The notes beneath the pieces are model-generated. The model did not search any database. It saw only the letters and a program-made list of their open reading frames with translations, and had not been told where the DNA came from. A stretch of 64,000 nucleotides of DNA. Origin: CADEDH01 sp050330635 (GTDB lineage Bacteria > Actinomycetota > Acidimicrobiia > Acidimicrobiales > SZUA-35). The stretch is taken from contig JBHJNQ010000010.1 in the NCBI GenBank assembly GCA_050330635.1, positions 4,882 through 68,881 of the forward strand. The letters run 5' to 3'. Positions within the stretch are counted from its first letter, which is position 1. Each line of letters starts with the position of its first letter. Positions 17,416-24,344 of the stretch are shown piece after piece. The position numbers were made by a program, and so were the translations under genes.

Positions 17416-17758
17416 GCCCCCTCGAGGTGCCGCCGCCGGGACACCCGTATCTCACCTGATGGTCACCAGCCGCCGGAGATACGCCCGTATCGCCGCCCGA
17501 CCGTGTTGTGTCTGAACACGGCGTGCCTCCCCAGGACCGACCACACCGACCGGGTACCGACAGCCGGGTCGGCGCCTGGATCGTGCACGACCTGGATCGA
17601 GCATGACGAAGTGTAGTGGTCGATCGGCTGACGGGTCCCGCAACCACCAGCCGTCGAGCTGACCCGTCGGGGATGCCCGGGGTCGCGGGCGTTCATCGTT
17701 CAGCACGGGCAGATCTTGGTGATCGACGTCACCCCGGTGTGCTCCACGTTGGCCGCTC
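17416..17758. other. Upstream region of the kinase gene
   Basis: No gene recognised. An inverted repeat, GTATCTC at 17447-17453 and GAGATAC at 17476-17482, lies 30-70 bases before the kinase start and could be an operator; this is only suggestive. Confidence 0.35.
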
Positions 17759-17908
17759 GTCCAAGGCGCCCTGGCCTGGGCCAACGCCTGGGCTGCGGAC
17801 ACCGCCGCCGCCCGGAACCGGTTCTGGAAGCAGTACGAGGGCTACGTGCTGGCCGCCTACGACTACTGCGGCGGGGTCGAGATCCCAACGCTGCCAAAGC
17901 CCTTCTAG
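17759..17908 (+). pseudogene. C-terminal scrap of an unknown gene
   Basis: The frame VQGALAWANAWAADTAAARN then WKQYEGYVLAAYDYCGG ends in PTLPKPF and a TAG. It has normal protein composition but no start. The product is not recognised. Confidence 0.35.
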
Positions 17909-18190
17909 ACCTGCAGTGTCCGACTCGGTCTGGCCCACGGACAACGGCGGGCCAGGCCGAGTCGCCAGTCGATGACGACGGCAGATGGGACGTGCCTTGC
18001 TGGTGAGCTCGACGGCGGCGCCATCGGGGAGCGACCGTCGGCTGATCACGAGGGCCGCCACATGGTCGCCCCACGAGCTGGCGTGTGCGTCGGCGACGGC
18101 CGTCTCCCGGTGCGGGCGACGGTGCCGCCCGGCGATCAGTGGACCAGCGAGGGAGACCCCATGGGTAGCGTCTACTCCGAGGGTGTGAGG

Positions 18191-18670
18191 ATGACCGATT
18201 TCCACGCGCTGCAGATGACGTCCATCACCGGTGACGTCGTCGACTTCGACCGCTTCCGCGACACGGTGTGCCTCGTCGTCAACGTCGCCAGCGCTTGAGG
18301 CCTCACCCCCCAGTACGCAGGTCTGCGTACGCTGCACGACACCCTGTCCGACCGTGGGTTCACGGTGCTCGGGTTCCCCTGCAACCAGTTCGGGGGCCAG
18401 GAACCCGGTAGCGATGCCGAGATCCTCGAGTTCGCCAGCTCGACCTACGGGGTGACGTTCCCCCTGTTCTCCAAGATCGAGGTGAACGGCGACGGGGCGG
18501 CCGAGCTGTACCGCTGGTTGACGGCGGCGTTGCCCAAGGGCGACGGCGACGGGGCGGTGGCCTGGAACTTCACCAAGTTCCTGGTCGGCCCGGACGGTAC
18601 CGCCCTGCGGCGGTGGGAGCCGACGACCACGCCCGACGAGATCGGCGCAGCCCTCGACAGCGTGCTGTAG
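18191..18670 (+). CDS. Glutathione peroxidase, probable selenoprotein (UGA at residue 36)
   Basis: One frame of 160 codons encodes a complete 159-residue glutathione-peroxidase-family protein if the in-frame TGA at 18296-18298 is read as selenocysteine. The TGA lies in NVASA-U-GLTPQY, exactly where the family has its catalytic Cys or Sec. The rest of the tetrad is present: Gln70 (FPCNQFGGQEPG), Trp125 and Asn126 (WNFTKF). The position that holds the resolving cysteine in Cys-type enzymes is alanine (EFASSTYGV), as expected for a Sec enzyme. A bacterial SECIS-like hairpin follows the TGA. ATG 18191 aligns with family starts; ATG 18161, after GAGGGAGA, would add ten residues. It should reduce peroxides using thiols. 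It needs selA, selB, selC and selD elsewhere in the genome. The alternative, a Cys-to-stop pseudogene, is less likely because the frame is otherwise intact. Confidence 0.85.
18313..18330 (+). promoter_or_regulatory. Bacterial SECIS-like hairpin
   Basis: GTACGCA-GGTC-TGCGTAC: a perfect 7-bp stem with a GGUC loop, starting 14 bases after the UGA and inside the coding region. Bacterial SECIS elements need a short stem with G and U exposed in the apical loop a few bases to a few tens of bases after the UGA. The tip GCAGGUCUGC is, from memory, identical to that of the E. coli fdhF SECIS bound by SelB. Confidence 0.8.
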
Positions 18671-18734
18671 CGCCACGCGGCCGAGCGGCCCCGTCCCACC
18701 GTCGGGGCCACCGGCGCTGATCGGCCGTCACCCA

Positions 18735-19105
18735 CGGCCACCGGGTGCCACGTGGTGTCGATGAGCTTCGGCGGGTTCGTGTCGGCCGCGGTGGCCGACG
18801 CCCGCCGAGACGCCTACGACGAGCACCTCATCCTGTGCGCTGCCGCCGGGAACTGCGTCGGGTTCGTGGTGCAACCCGCAGCGTTCGCCGAAGTGACCGC
18901 CTGCGCCGTCGTCGACCTCGACCACCTCACCGTGCGAGACGATGGCGAATTCTGGGCCGGGGCCGAACCGTGGCTGCCCACCACGTTGCTCGTCGTCGAC
19001 GGCACCACCGCCCAGATCGAGATCGTCCCCATCCGGTTTCCTATCGACGGGGGCCACATCAGCGGCGCGCATCGAGCCAGTAGCATCGGGCTGTGCATCG
19101 GATAG
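18735..19105 (+). pseudogene. Subtilase (S8) middle fragment
   Basis: The frame reads VVSMSFGGFVSAAVADARRD, ILCAAAGNCVGFVVQPAAFA and EVTACAVVDLDHLTV. These correspond to the VINMSLGG and AAAGN (oxyanion Asn) to PAxxxEVIAVGAVD part of subtilisins. The catalytic Asp, His and Ser regions are missing on both sides, and the last 50 residues do not look like a protease. No start fits; ATG 18752 is internal to the fold. Confidence 0.5.
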
Positions 19106-19281
19106 CCAAGGTCGTCACCAAGCGCCGCCTGGGTGAGGTCGACACGTCGTGGGTCGACTACTGGCGGACCCGAACGGTCGCCGAGCGTCTGGCGATGGCG
19201 ACCGAGCTGAGTTTGGAGTGCATCGATGAACATCCTGACCAAGGACTTCGTCGAGTTCATCGAGTATTGCGTCGCTCGTGA
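19093..19281 (+). CDS. Small partner of a minimal nucleotidyltransferase (module C)
   Basis: A 62-residue protein, GTG start. The segment DTSWVDYWRTRTVAERLAMA and the end LRRVHRVLRRS match a small family that commonly precedes minimal nucleotidyltransferases. It overlaps the next start (19226) by 56 bases, more than usual. It probably forms a two-gene module with the next gene, which is damaged. Confidence 0.55.
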   Translation: MHRIAKVVTKRRLGEVDTSWVDYWRTRTVAERLAMATELSLECIDEHPDQGLRRVHRVLRRS

Positions 19282-19522
19282 CGTCAGATTCCTCATCGTC
19301 GGCGGGTACGCGCTCGCGGCCCACGGACACCCCCGAGCTACGAAGGACCTCGACGTCTGGGTGATGATCGACCCGAATCGACGCATACAGGTCAGTGTCG
19401 GTTCGGTGGATGCGGGGTTCATCTCGGAGGCTGACCTCATCGCCAACAAGAAGGCGAGCGCTCGCCCCCAGGATCTCGTCGATGTCCAAACCCTCGAGGC
19501 ACGACACCACGACGAGGAGTGA
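19226..19522 (+). pseudogene. Minimal nucleotidyltransferase (module C) with internal deletion
   Basis: It starts MNILTKDFVEFIEYCVARDV and carries the catalytic motif FLIVGGYALAAHGHPRATKD-LDVW. The C-terminal signature DLIANKKASARPQDLVDVQT is also present. Only about 30 residues separate the two, whereas relatives have roughly 100 there, including the third acidic strand. The frame survives, giving 98 residues, but the enzyme core is incomplete. Confidence 0.6.
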
Positions 19523-19545
19523 GTGCAGCTCATCACTCGGCAGCG

Positions 19546-19668
19546 GAGTGACCGGGGCGCCGTCGCCGTGTTGTCACCGTCGGGCGCCGACCAGCCGTCT
19601 CGGTTGTCGCTACGACGCGGTGTGCCGACCAGCTGATCTCGGTTGTCGCCATGACGCGGTGCGCGCCC
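19546..19668. repeat. Repeat with two 40-base units, copy 2
   Basis: Same arrangement as at 14641-14728: GGAGTGACCGGGGCGCCG followed by TCTCGGTTGTCGCTACGACG at 19598 and TCTCGGTTGTCGCCATGACG at 19637. Confidence 0.5.
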
Positions 19669-19739
19669 GGGCTCGGAGGGAGAGGCCGACGCCGTGGCCG
19701 AGACGATGGGTGGCGGCGAGCGTGCCCCGCCCGCTCGTC

Positions 19740-20071
19740 AGAAGCCGATGACCTCGACGAGGTCCTCGAGTGCCCGCACCTCGGGGCTTGCGTCCGGCGG
19801 TGACGACGGCCGAGAAGACGCGGCCGTGGGCTCGGGCGGCGTCGGCGTCGAAGGGGAGGGGGTCGAAGGTGGCTTCGGCTCGTTGGAGTCGGTCTTGACG
19901 ACGGCTGCGCTCGTTGGGGTCGTCGGTGGCGTTAGGCCCGGTGGCGAGCTCGGCCAGGGTGATGGCGCTGATGGCTACTTCGAGGGGTAACGAGGTGGCC
20001 GGGATCTTATCGAGGTCGATGATCACCGAGGTGTCCAGGAGGCCGCGTGGCGGTCGAACTGGGCTAGGCAC
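19740..20071 (-). pseudogene. VapC-type PIN toxin, copy 3, C-terminally lost
   Basis: Residues 1-100 match copies 1 and 2 (LLDTSVIIDLDKIPATSLPL through FSAVVTAGRKPRGA). The frame then runs into unrelated sequence, and the DLLIAATA and NPDDF catalytic end is missing. An out-of-frame echo of the natural stop region (ATGACCTCGACGAGGTCCTC in the + strand) remains at 19,747. Confidence 0.75.
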
Positions 20072-20110
20072 GGGGGGTCAGGTCCTGGTCGGCGACCTGG
20101 TCGAGCTGCC
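20064..20110 (-). pseudogene. C-terminal fragment of the antitoxin gene of copy 3
   Basis: It encodes LDQVADQDLTPRA, the last residues of the Phd/YefM antitoxin. It is separated from its own N-terminal part (20985-21108) by about 900 bases containing module B. Confidence 0.65.
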
Positions 20111-20136
20111 GACCCAGTACTAACGGCGGTGGAAGC

Positions 20137-20403
20137 GTGACGGGGAGTCGGACGCCGACCAGCGATACAACTGCCGAGGCGGCGCAGCTGCAGCGGGCCG
20201 CGTTGGCTGCGATGACACCGGGCGAACGGGCGGCGGTGGCGTTCGAGATGTCGGCACTCATGCGAAGGATGGCGATCGAGGGGATCCGCCGTCGCGAACC
20301 CGACCTGAGCTCCAGCCAGATCACGGTGCGGCTGATCGAACGACCTCACGGACCCGACCTGGCGCGGGAGGTGGCCGCATCGCGGGCGAGCCGTGGAGGC
20401 TGA
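20137..20403 (+). CDS. Module B small partner protein, long form
   Basis: An 88-residue version of the partner seen at 7164 and 13610, with a 25-residue N-terminal extension (MTGSRTPTSDTTAEAAQLQR) before MTPGERAAVAFEMSALMRRM. The helical core and IRRREPDLSSSQITVRLIER are conserved. The last codons overlap the GTG start of the nucleotidyltransferase. This is the only complete module B in the window. Confidence 0.65.
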   Translation: MTGSRTPTSDTTAEAAQLQRAALAAMTPGERAAVAFEMSALMRRMAIEGIRRREPDLSSSQITVRLIERPHGPDLAREVAASRASRGG

Positions 20404-20953
20404 GCTGCTGCGGGTCGTGGTCGCAGCGCTCGACCGCGCCGGAATTGCCCACATGGTTACCGGATCGTTGGCGAGCACCATCCACGGGCAGCCTCGCGCC
20501 ACCCGGGCCATCGACCTTGTCATCGACCCGACTGAGGCCTCCATCGACCTCCTCGTGGCCGAGTTCCCCACCGAACGCTTCTATGTCGGTGATGCCGGCC
20601 TGGCGTTTGCCCGTCGCGACATGTTCAACGTCGTCGATGTGCGGTCGGGATGGAAGGTCGACCTGATCGTCCTCGAGGACCGGCCCTTCAGTCGCACCGA
20701 GTTCCAGCGACGCCAGCCGGCCGAGGTTGCCGGTGTGAGCACCTACATCGTGTCTGCCGAGGACTCGATCCTGTCCAAGCTCGAATGGCACTCGATGTCG
20801 GGCTCGGACAACCAGCGACGCGACGTCCTCGAGATGCTTGTCGCCAATCGCGATCACCTGGACCACGCGTACCTCGAGCGCTGGGCGACAGAGCTCGCCG
20901 TCGTTGATGTGCTCCACGAGCTACAGGCCGAGGCCGCCGCCACCGGTCAGTAG
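20393..20953 (+). CDS. Minimal nucleotidyltransferase of module B
   Basis: A 186-residue protein of the nucleotidyltransferase fold. MVTGSLASTIHGQPRATRAI is the G-S motif region; WKVDLIVLEDRPFSRTEFQR holds the third acidic strand; the C-terminal helical part (SAEDSILSKLEWHSMSGSDN) is typical. In relatives the motif after PRAT reads R-D-I-D; here it is R-A-I-D, so the first metal-binding aspartate is alanine. It may be catalytically weak or act only by binding. With the 88-residue partner it resembles nucleotidyltransferase-based toxin-antitoxin pairs, but which component is toxic cannot be told. Confidence 0.7.
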   Translation: MEAELLRVVVAALDRAGIAHMVTGSLASTIHGQPRATRAIDLVIDPTEASIDLLVAEFPTERFYVGDAGLAFARRDMFNVVDVRSGWKVDLIVLEDRPFSRTEFQRRQPAEVAGVSTYIVSAEDSILSKLEWHSMSGSDNQRRDVLEMLVANRDHLDHAYLERWATELAVVDVLHELQAEAAATGQ

Positions 20954-20984
20954 TCGCCGCTGGTCAGTAGCCGCCCGGCGGGCG

Positions 20985-21108
20985 TCGCCGCCGATCTCGA
21001 GCCTGTCCGAGGCGATGGTGTGATGATGAAGGTCTTGCCCTCGATGAGGGCGCGCATGATGCGGCCGCTGTCGTTGCGTAGCTGTCGCTGGCTGATCTCG
21101 GCGCTCAT
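20985..21108 (-). pseudogene. N-terminal fragment of the antitoxin gene of copy 3
   Basis: It encodes MSAEISQRQLRNDSGRIMRA and LIEGKTFIIT, then leaves homology. The upstream palindrome has drifted (TGTGACACGCGATGCCACA against TGTAGCACGTGGTGCTACA in copy 2), so regulation is probably lost or altered. Confidence 0.7.
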
Positions 21109-21322
21109 TGCACCCGGAGTGTGACACGCGATGCCACACCCGGCCTCGGGGCTCGGCTCGTCAGACGGCAACCGTCCGCTTCAGCTCCGGGCGGAGTTGA
21201 ACCAGATCATGGGCGACGACGTGTCGAGGGCCGAGCTCGACGCATGGTCGAGTCATCCATGACCCAGCCACGGGCGAACACATGTTCGACTGATTGTCAC
21301 ACCCCGTCGTCAGACTGGGTCC

Positions 21323-22813
21323 ATGGTCATCGAGGCGGAGAGCACGTCGAGCGGCAGAGCGGCAGACAACAGCGAGGGGAGCGTGGTTGGTGGGGGAGCG
21401 GCGGCCTCGTTCGGGCACGAATCGCCGCCGGGGTCGGTCGATGCGTTGGTGGTGGCGATGATGGGGTGGGGGGCCTGGGTTGCGGCGCGGTCCGCTGATG
21501 GCGGGTGGTCGGCGGAGTCGTTGGCCGAGGCGATGGTCGAGTGGCGGCGGCTGCAGCGTTGTTGTGACGCCGTGGGCCTCGCCCTGGCCGATGCGGCCGA
21601 TGGGCTGGCCTCGGCGGGCTCTGGTCCGCCGGCCGACGTGGCGTTGGCCGCCGAGGGCTCGGTCACCGAAGCGGCCGCTCGGGTCGAGGCGGAGCGGGCG
21701 CGCACGGTGGCGGGGTTGCCTGCGGTGCGGGAGGCGGTCGCTGCCGGGAAGGTGGGCGCCGCCAATCTCGATGTGCTGTCCCGCACCTTCGACGGGTTGG
21801 CCGCCGACGAGGCGGCGGCCCTGCGGCAACGGGATGGGGACGTGGCCGATGTGATGGTGCGGTTGGGGCCCGACAGTTTCCGGCGGTGGTTGCATCGGGT
21901 CAGGGACCGGATCCGGTCCGATCACGGGTCGGGGGCGGCGGAGCGGGCGCGGCGCGATGCGTTCGTGCGGATCTCGCCCGATCGTGCCCGGCGTGGCTAT
22001 CGGGTCTCGGGGTGGTTGCCGGCAGTCGACGGTGCTGCCGCCAGAGCGGCGCTCGAGGCGGAGTGCCGGCGACTTGTCCGCCCCGATCCGGACAGCGGCG
22101 GCATCGGTGGCCGAGGCCACGCCCTTGTCCTGCCCGATCCGGACAGTGAGCTCGGGGGGAGCCCCACGTGCGCCGAGGAGACGGCGTCGATGGTGATGGC
22201 CGAGGCGTTCGGTCGGCTGTTGATCCGGGGGGCGAATACCACTCCGTCGTTCGCCAATCAGCGGGTGGGGGTGGAGATCACTGTCCTGGCCGATCAGGAC
22301 ACCCTCGACCACGGTCCTCACGACCACTCGGTCATGGAGACCGCCGACGGGCTGGCGCTCTCGGCGGGCGAGTTGGGCCGGTTGTGCTGTGACGCCACCC
22401 TGCGGCGAGTCGAGGCGGGCGAACTCGATCGACTGTCGGTGTCCCGAGCGGCGCGAACGGCCACGTCGGCCCAGCGGGCGGCGCTGCTCGCCCTGTATGG
22501 AGGGTGCGCGATCAGCGGGGCGTCGTGGTCCGAGTGTGAGATGCACCATGTCGTGTTCTGGGAGTCCGGTGGTGGCACCGATATCGACAACCTCGTGCCG
22601 GTGTCGAGGCGCTGGCATCACCTGATCCACGACAAGGGCTGGCGTCTCGACATGGACGCCGACCGGACGTTACGGATCTGGCGGCCCGACGGGCAGCTCC
22701 ACCGCACCATCCCGCCGCCCACGGCGCTCCTCCAACGCCGGTGCTCCGCCACACCGGCGCCGGCCGACGAGGTCCCAGCCGAGCACGGGGCCGCGCAACG
22801 CGTTGCGGCCTGA
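21323..22813 (+). CDS. DUF222/HNH endonuclease (13E12 repeat family)
   Basis: A complete 496-residue protein. Residues 25-330 are the helical DUF222 domain (LSRTFDGLAADEAAALRQRD region and RRWLHRVRDRIRSDHGSGAA). At residues 393-445 lies an HNH nuclease domain: CAISGASWSECEMHHVVFWE, DIDNLVPVSRRWHHLIHDKG. The first His, the Asn and the last His of the ββα-metal motif are visible. Family members occur in many copies in actinobacterial genomes and include the REP13E12 elements of Mycobacterium tuberculosis, which serve as attachment sites of prophage phiRv1. Two TGTCC-N10-GGACA palindromes lie in frame at 22075 and 22126, encoding LVRPDPDS and LVLPDPDS in a spacer. This is the only intact copy here; at least two larger and several small remnants exist. 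Confidence 0.88.
   Translation: MVIEAESTSSGRAADNSEGSVVGGGAAASFGHESPPGSVDALVVAMMGWGAWVAARSADGGWSAESLAEAMVEWRRLQRCCDAVGLALADAADGLASAGSGPPADVALAAEGSVTEAAARVEAERARTVAGLPAVREAVAAGKVGAANLDVLSRTFDGLAADEAAALRQRDGDVADVMVRLGPDSFRRWLHRVRDRIRSDHGSGAAERARRDAFVRISPDRARRGYRVSGWLPAVDGAAARAALEAECRRLVRPDPDSGGIGGRGHALVLPDPDSELGGSPTCAEETASMVMAEAFGRLLIRGANTTPSFANQRVGVEITVLADQDTLDHGPHDHSVMETADGLALSAGELGRLCCDATLRRVEAGELDRLSVSRAARTATSAQRAALLALYGGCAISGASWSECEMHHVVFWESGGGTDIDNLVPVSRRWHHLIHDKGWRLDMDADRTLRIWRPDGQLHRTIPPPTALLQRRCSATPAPADEVPAEHGAAQRVAA
22075..22145. repeat. Two in-frame TGTCC-N10-GGACA palindromic elements
   Basis: The elements lie at 22075-22094 and 22126-22145, 51 bases apart, so the reading frame is kept. 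Each encodes L-V-x-P-D-P-D-S. The same elements lie in non-coding sequence at 14987, 15040 and 30744. Confidence 0.6.
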
Positions 22814-23159
22814 GCGCATCGCCGGTCGGCCCGGCCGCCCGGTGGCACCGGCCCGACGCACCCGCATGCGGGGTGCCACTCGGTCGACCGGAGCCCCCAC
22901 GGTTCACCAACGGGGCTCGCCGTTCTTTGACAACTTCAGCCCTCGGGCGCCGCGCGCCGGCCGCCGCTCGCCGGCTCGGGGTCGGGGTGGCCCCAGCCAC
23001 ACTGTCACCAGCGGGCACTACGGTGGGCGTATGGAACCTCGAGCGTCACGTGGCGGTATCGACCGGCTCGGCAATCCTCTGCCGGCATCGCCCACCAGTG
23101 GTGACGTTGAACGCCATGCCGATCGGCTGCGGATCGTGCCCGAGGACGAGGTGCCGTCC
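22814..23159. other. 3' flank of the HNH gene
   Basis: No certain gene. Bases 22,814-22,940 resemble the flank of the HNH remnant at 8,981-9,120 (including a TTGACAA-type stretch). A possible 54-codon ORF at 23031-23195 on the + strand has no support. Confidence 0.35.
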
Positions 23160-23372
23160 GGCGCGCTCGGTCGGATCCCATCCGCTCCTGGCTGACGGTG
23201 ATGACCGTGGTCAGACCCTCGAGCACGTCGACGTCGGGGCGGCCAGGCTGGGCATGAAGCCCTGCAGGAAGGCGCTGTAGGTCTCGTTGATCATCCGCTG
23301 GGGGGATTCGGCGGCGATCGTGTCGACACCAGCGAGCTCTTCCCCGATCCCGACACCCCGGTGAACACCGTC
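23160..23372 (-). pseudogene. UvrA-type ABC ATPase fragment
   Basis: Three frames read consecutively as UvrA: STVFTGVSGSGKSSLV (Walker A), DTIAAESPQRMINETYSAFL followed by QGFMPSLA, and RPDVDVLEGLTTVITVSQER followed by MGSD. The segment matches the Walker A region of UvrA and UvrA-like drug-resistance ATPases, with two frameshifts. Nothing else of the gene is present. It abuts the end of the vapC gene. Confidence 0.75.
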
Positions 23373-23374
23373 GA

Positions 23375-23761
23375 TCAGGGCACCGACACGTCGGTGTGGG
23401 AGAAGTCCTCGCCAACGAACAGCAGTGGTTGTCCCAACCGCCGTGCCAGTGCGTAGGAGAACGTGTCGCCGAAGTTGAGGCCGGCTCGATGGCGGCCCTT
23501 GCCGAACCGGCGCCAGCCCACGATGGCCTCGTCGGCGAGGGGCCCGTCGACCGGTATGGTCTCGACCCCGATCCGGTCGAGCAACTCTTCGAGCAACTGG
23601 GTCCCCGCCGGACCGGCCTTCGCCTCGATGACGATGCCCAGTTCCACCGGCGTTGCCGCCGACATTACACAGTGCTCCTCGAGGAGGGAGCGTTCGAGTC
23701 CGGGAGTTCCCGGTTCCCCGAACAACACCGCCACCACCGCCGAGGTATCGACGACGATCAT
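23375..23761 (-). CDS. VapC-type PIN toxin (second family)
   Basis: A 128-residue PIN protein starting MIVVDTSAVVAVLFGEPGTP. Catalytic positions: Asp5, the Glu in ATPVELGIVIE, and the Asp in LNFGDTFSYALARRLGQPLL, which is the classic C-terminal VapC signature. The start overlaps the antitoxin stop (ATGA). It is intact, and not closely related to the VapC copies at 11.4 and 30.8 kb. A fragment of a related gene lies at 28.96 kb. Confidence 0.9.
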   Translation of the reverse strand: MIVVDTSAVVAVLFGEPGTPGLERSLLEEHCVMSAATPVELGIVIEAKAGPAGTQLLEELLDRIGVETIPVDGPLADEAIVGWRRFGKGRHRAGLNFGDTFSYALARRLGQPLLFVGEDFSHTDVSVP

Positions 23762-24000
23762 GTCGGCAGACCATGATCGTCGTAGCCGACGATGTCATCG
23801 GGATGGCGCTCGTCGAGCACCGGCAGTCGACGAAACCGTTCCACGATGCCGCCGAGGTCCCGTGTCCGAAGGCGGCGGCGTTCGACCTCTAGGCGAGCCT
23901 CGAGGGACGCCACCACTGCGTCGGTGATCGACTCCCCCGTCAGCGCCGCCAGCTCGCGCGCCAACCGGTCTGCACGGTCGCTCTTGATGCTCAAGACCAT
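23758..24000 (-). CDS. Rv0623-type VapB antitoxin
   Basis: An 80-residue protein (MVLSIKSDRADRLARELAAL, TGESITDAVVASLEARLEVE), the ribbon-helix-helix type with the PSK-type N-terminus usual for partners of this VapC class. ATG 24000 fits the family; the frame is open to 24009. It probably represses its own operon. Confidence 0.85.
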   Translation of the reverse strand: MVLSIKSDRADRLARELAALTGESITDAVVASLEARLEVERRRLRTRDLGGIVERFRRLPVLDERHPDDIVGYDDHGLPT

Positions 24001-24030
24001 GGCGACCAATCTACCTCAAGAGGTGGATAG

Positions 24031-24273
24031 GTGCCAAGACGGCAAGCTGTGGAGCGCGAGGAACGCAATGTCGGGTGGCCGGTGCGGGCGGGCTTGGCGG
24101 CGGCGGGTTCGATTACCGCCACCTACCCGGCCGAGGCCCGAGCCAGCTTCGGCCACAACCCGATGCGCCGCTTGGCTGCCGTGTGGGACGTGGCCCAGGG
24201 CACGGTGTACCTGGCCAGCTCGGCCGTTGGTTTCATCACCGGTACCACGTTGGCGCTCACCGGCGGTGAGTAG
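24031..24273 (+). pseudogene. Short-chain dehydrogenase C-terminal fragment
   Basis: The end reads NPMRRLAAVWDVAQGTVYLA and SSAVGFITGTTLALTGGE, matching the C-terminal signature of classical SDR enzymes (P-x-x-R-L-x-x-P-x-E-V-A, then YLAS, then ITGTTLxVDGG). The Rossmann nucleotide site and catalytic Tyr-Lys are absent. About 40 upstream codons are unlike SDRs. Confidence 0.6.
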
Positions 24274-24344
24274 TGGCCCCTCGGTCGGCCCGGCTACTCC
24301 GACGGCACCGCCTACCCGTAGCCGCCACCTCGGGCTACTTCCCG
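24274..24344. other. Short spacer
   Basis: No feature seen between the SDR fragment and the repeat-protein fragment. Confidence 0.3.

Noticed and set aside
14713..17616. A 967-codon open frame on the + strand
   Set aside because: It lies antisense to the clearly conserved PASTA kinase gene. Long antisense frames are common in high-G+C coding DNA, and its translation is low-complexity.
18191..18298. Reading the TGA in the peroxidase gene as a simple nonsense mutation
   Set aside because: The downstream frame is intact to the family end, the TGA is exactly at the Sec position, the resolving Cys is absent and a SECIS-like hairpin follows.
23031..23195. A 54-codon ORF after the HNH gene
   Set aside because: It has no ribosome site or recognisable family and partly overlaps the uvrA fragment on the other strand.
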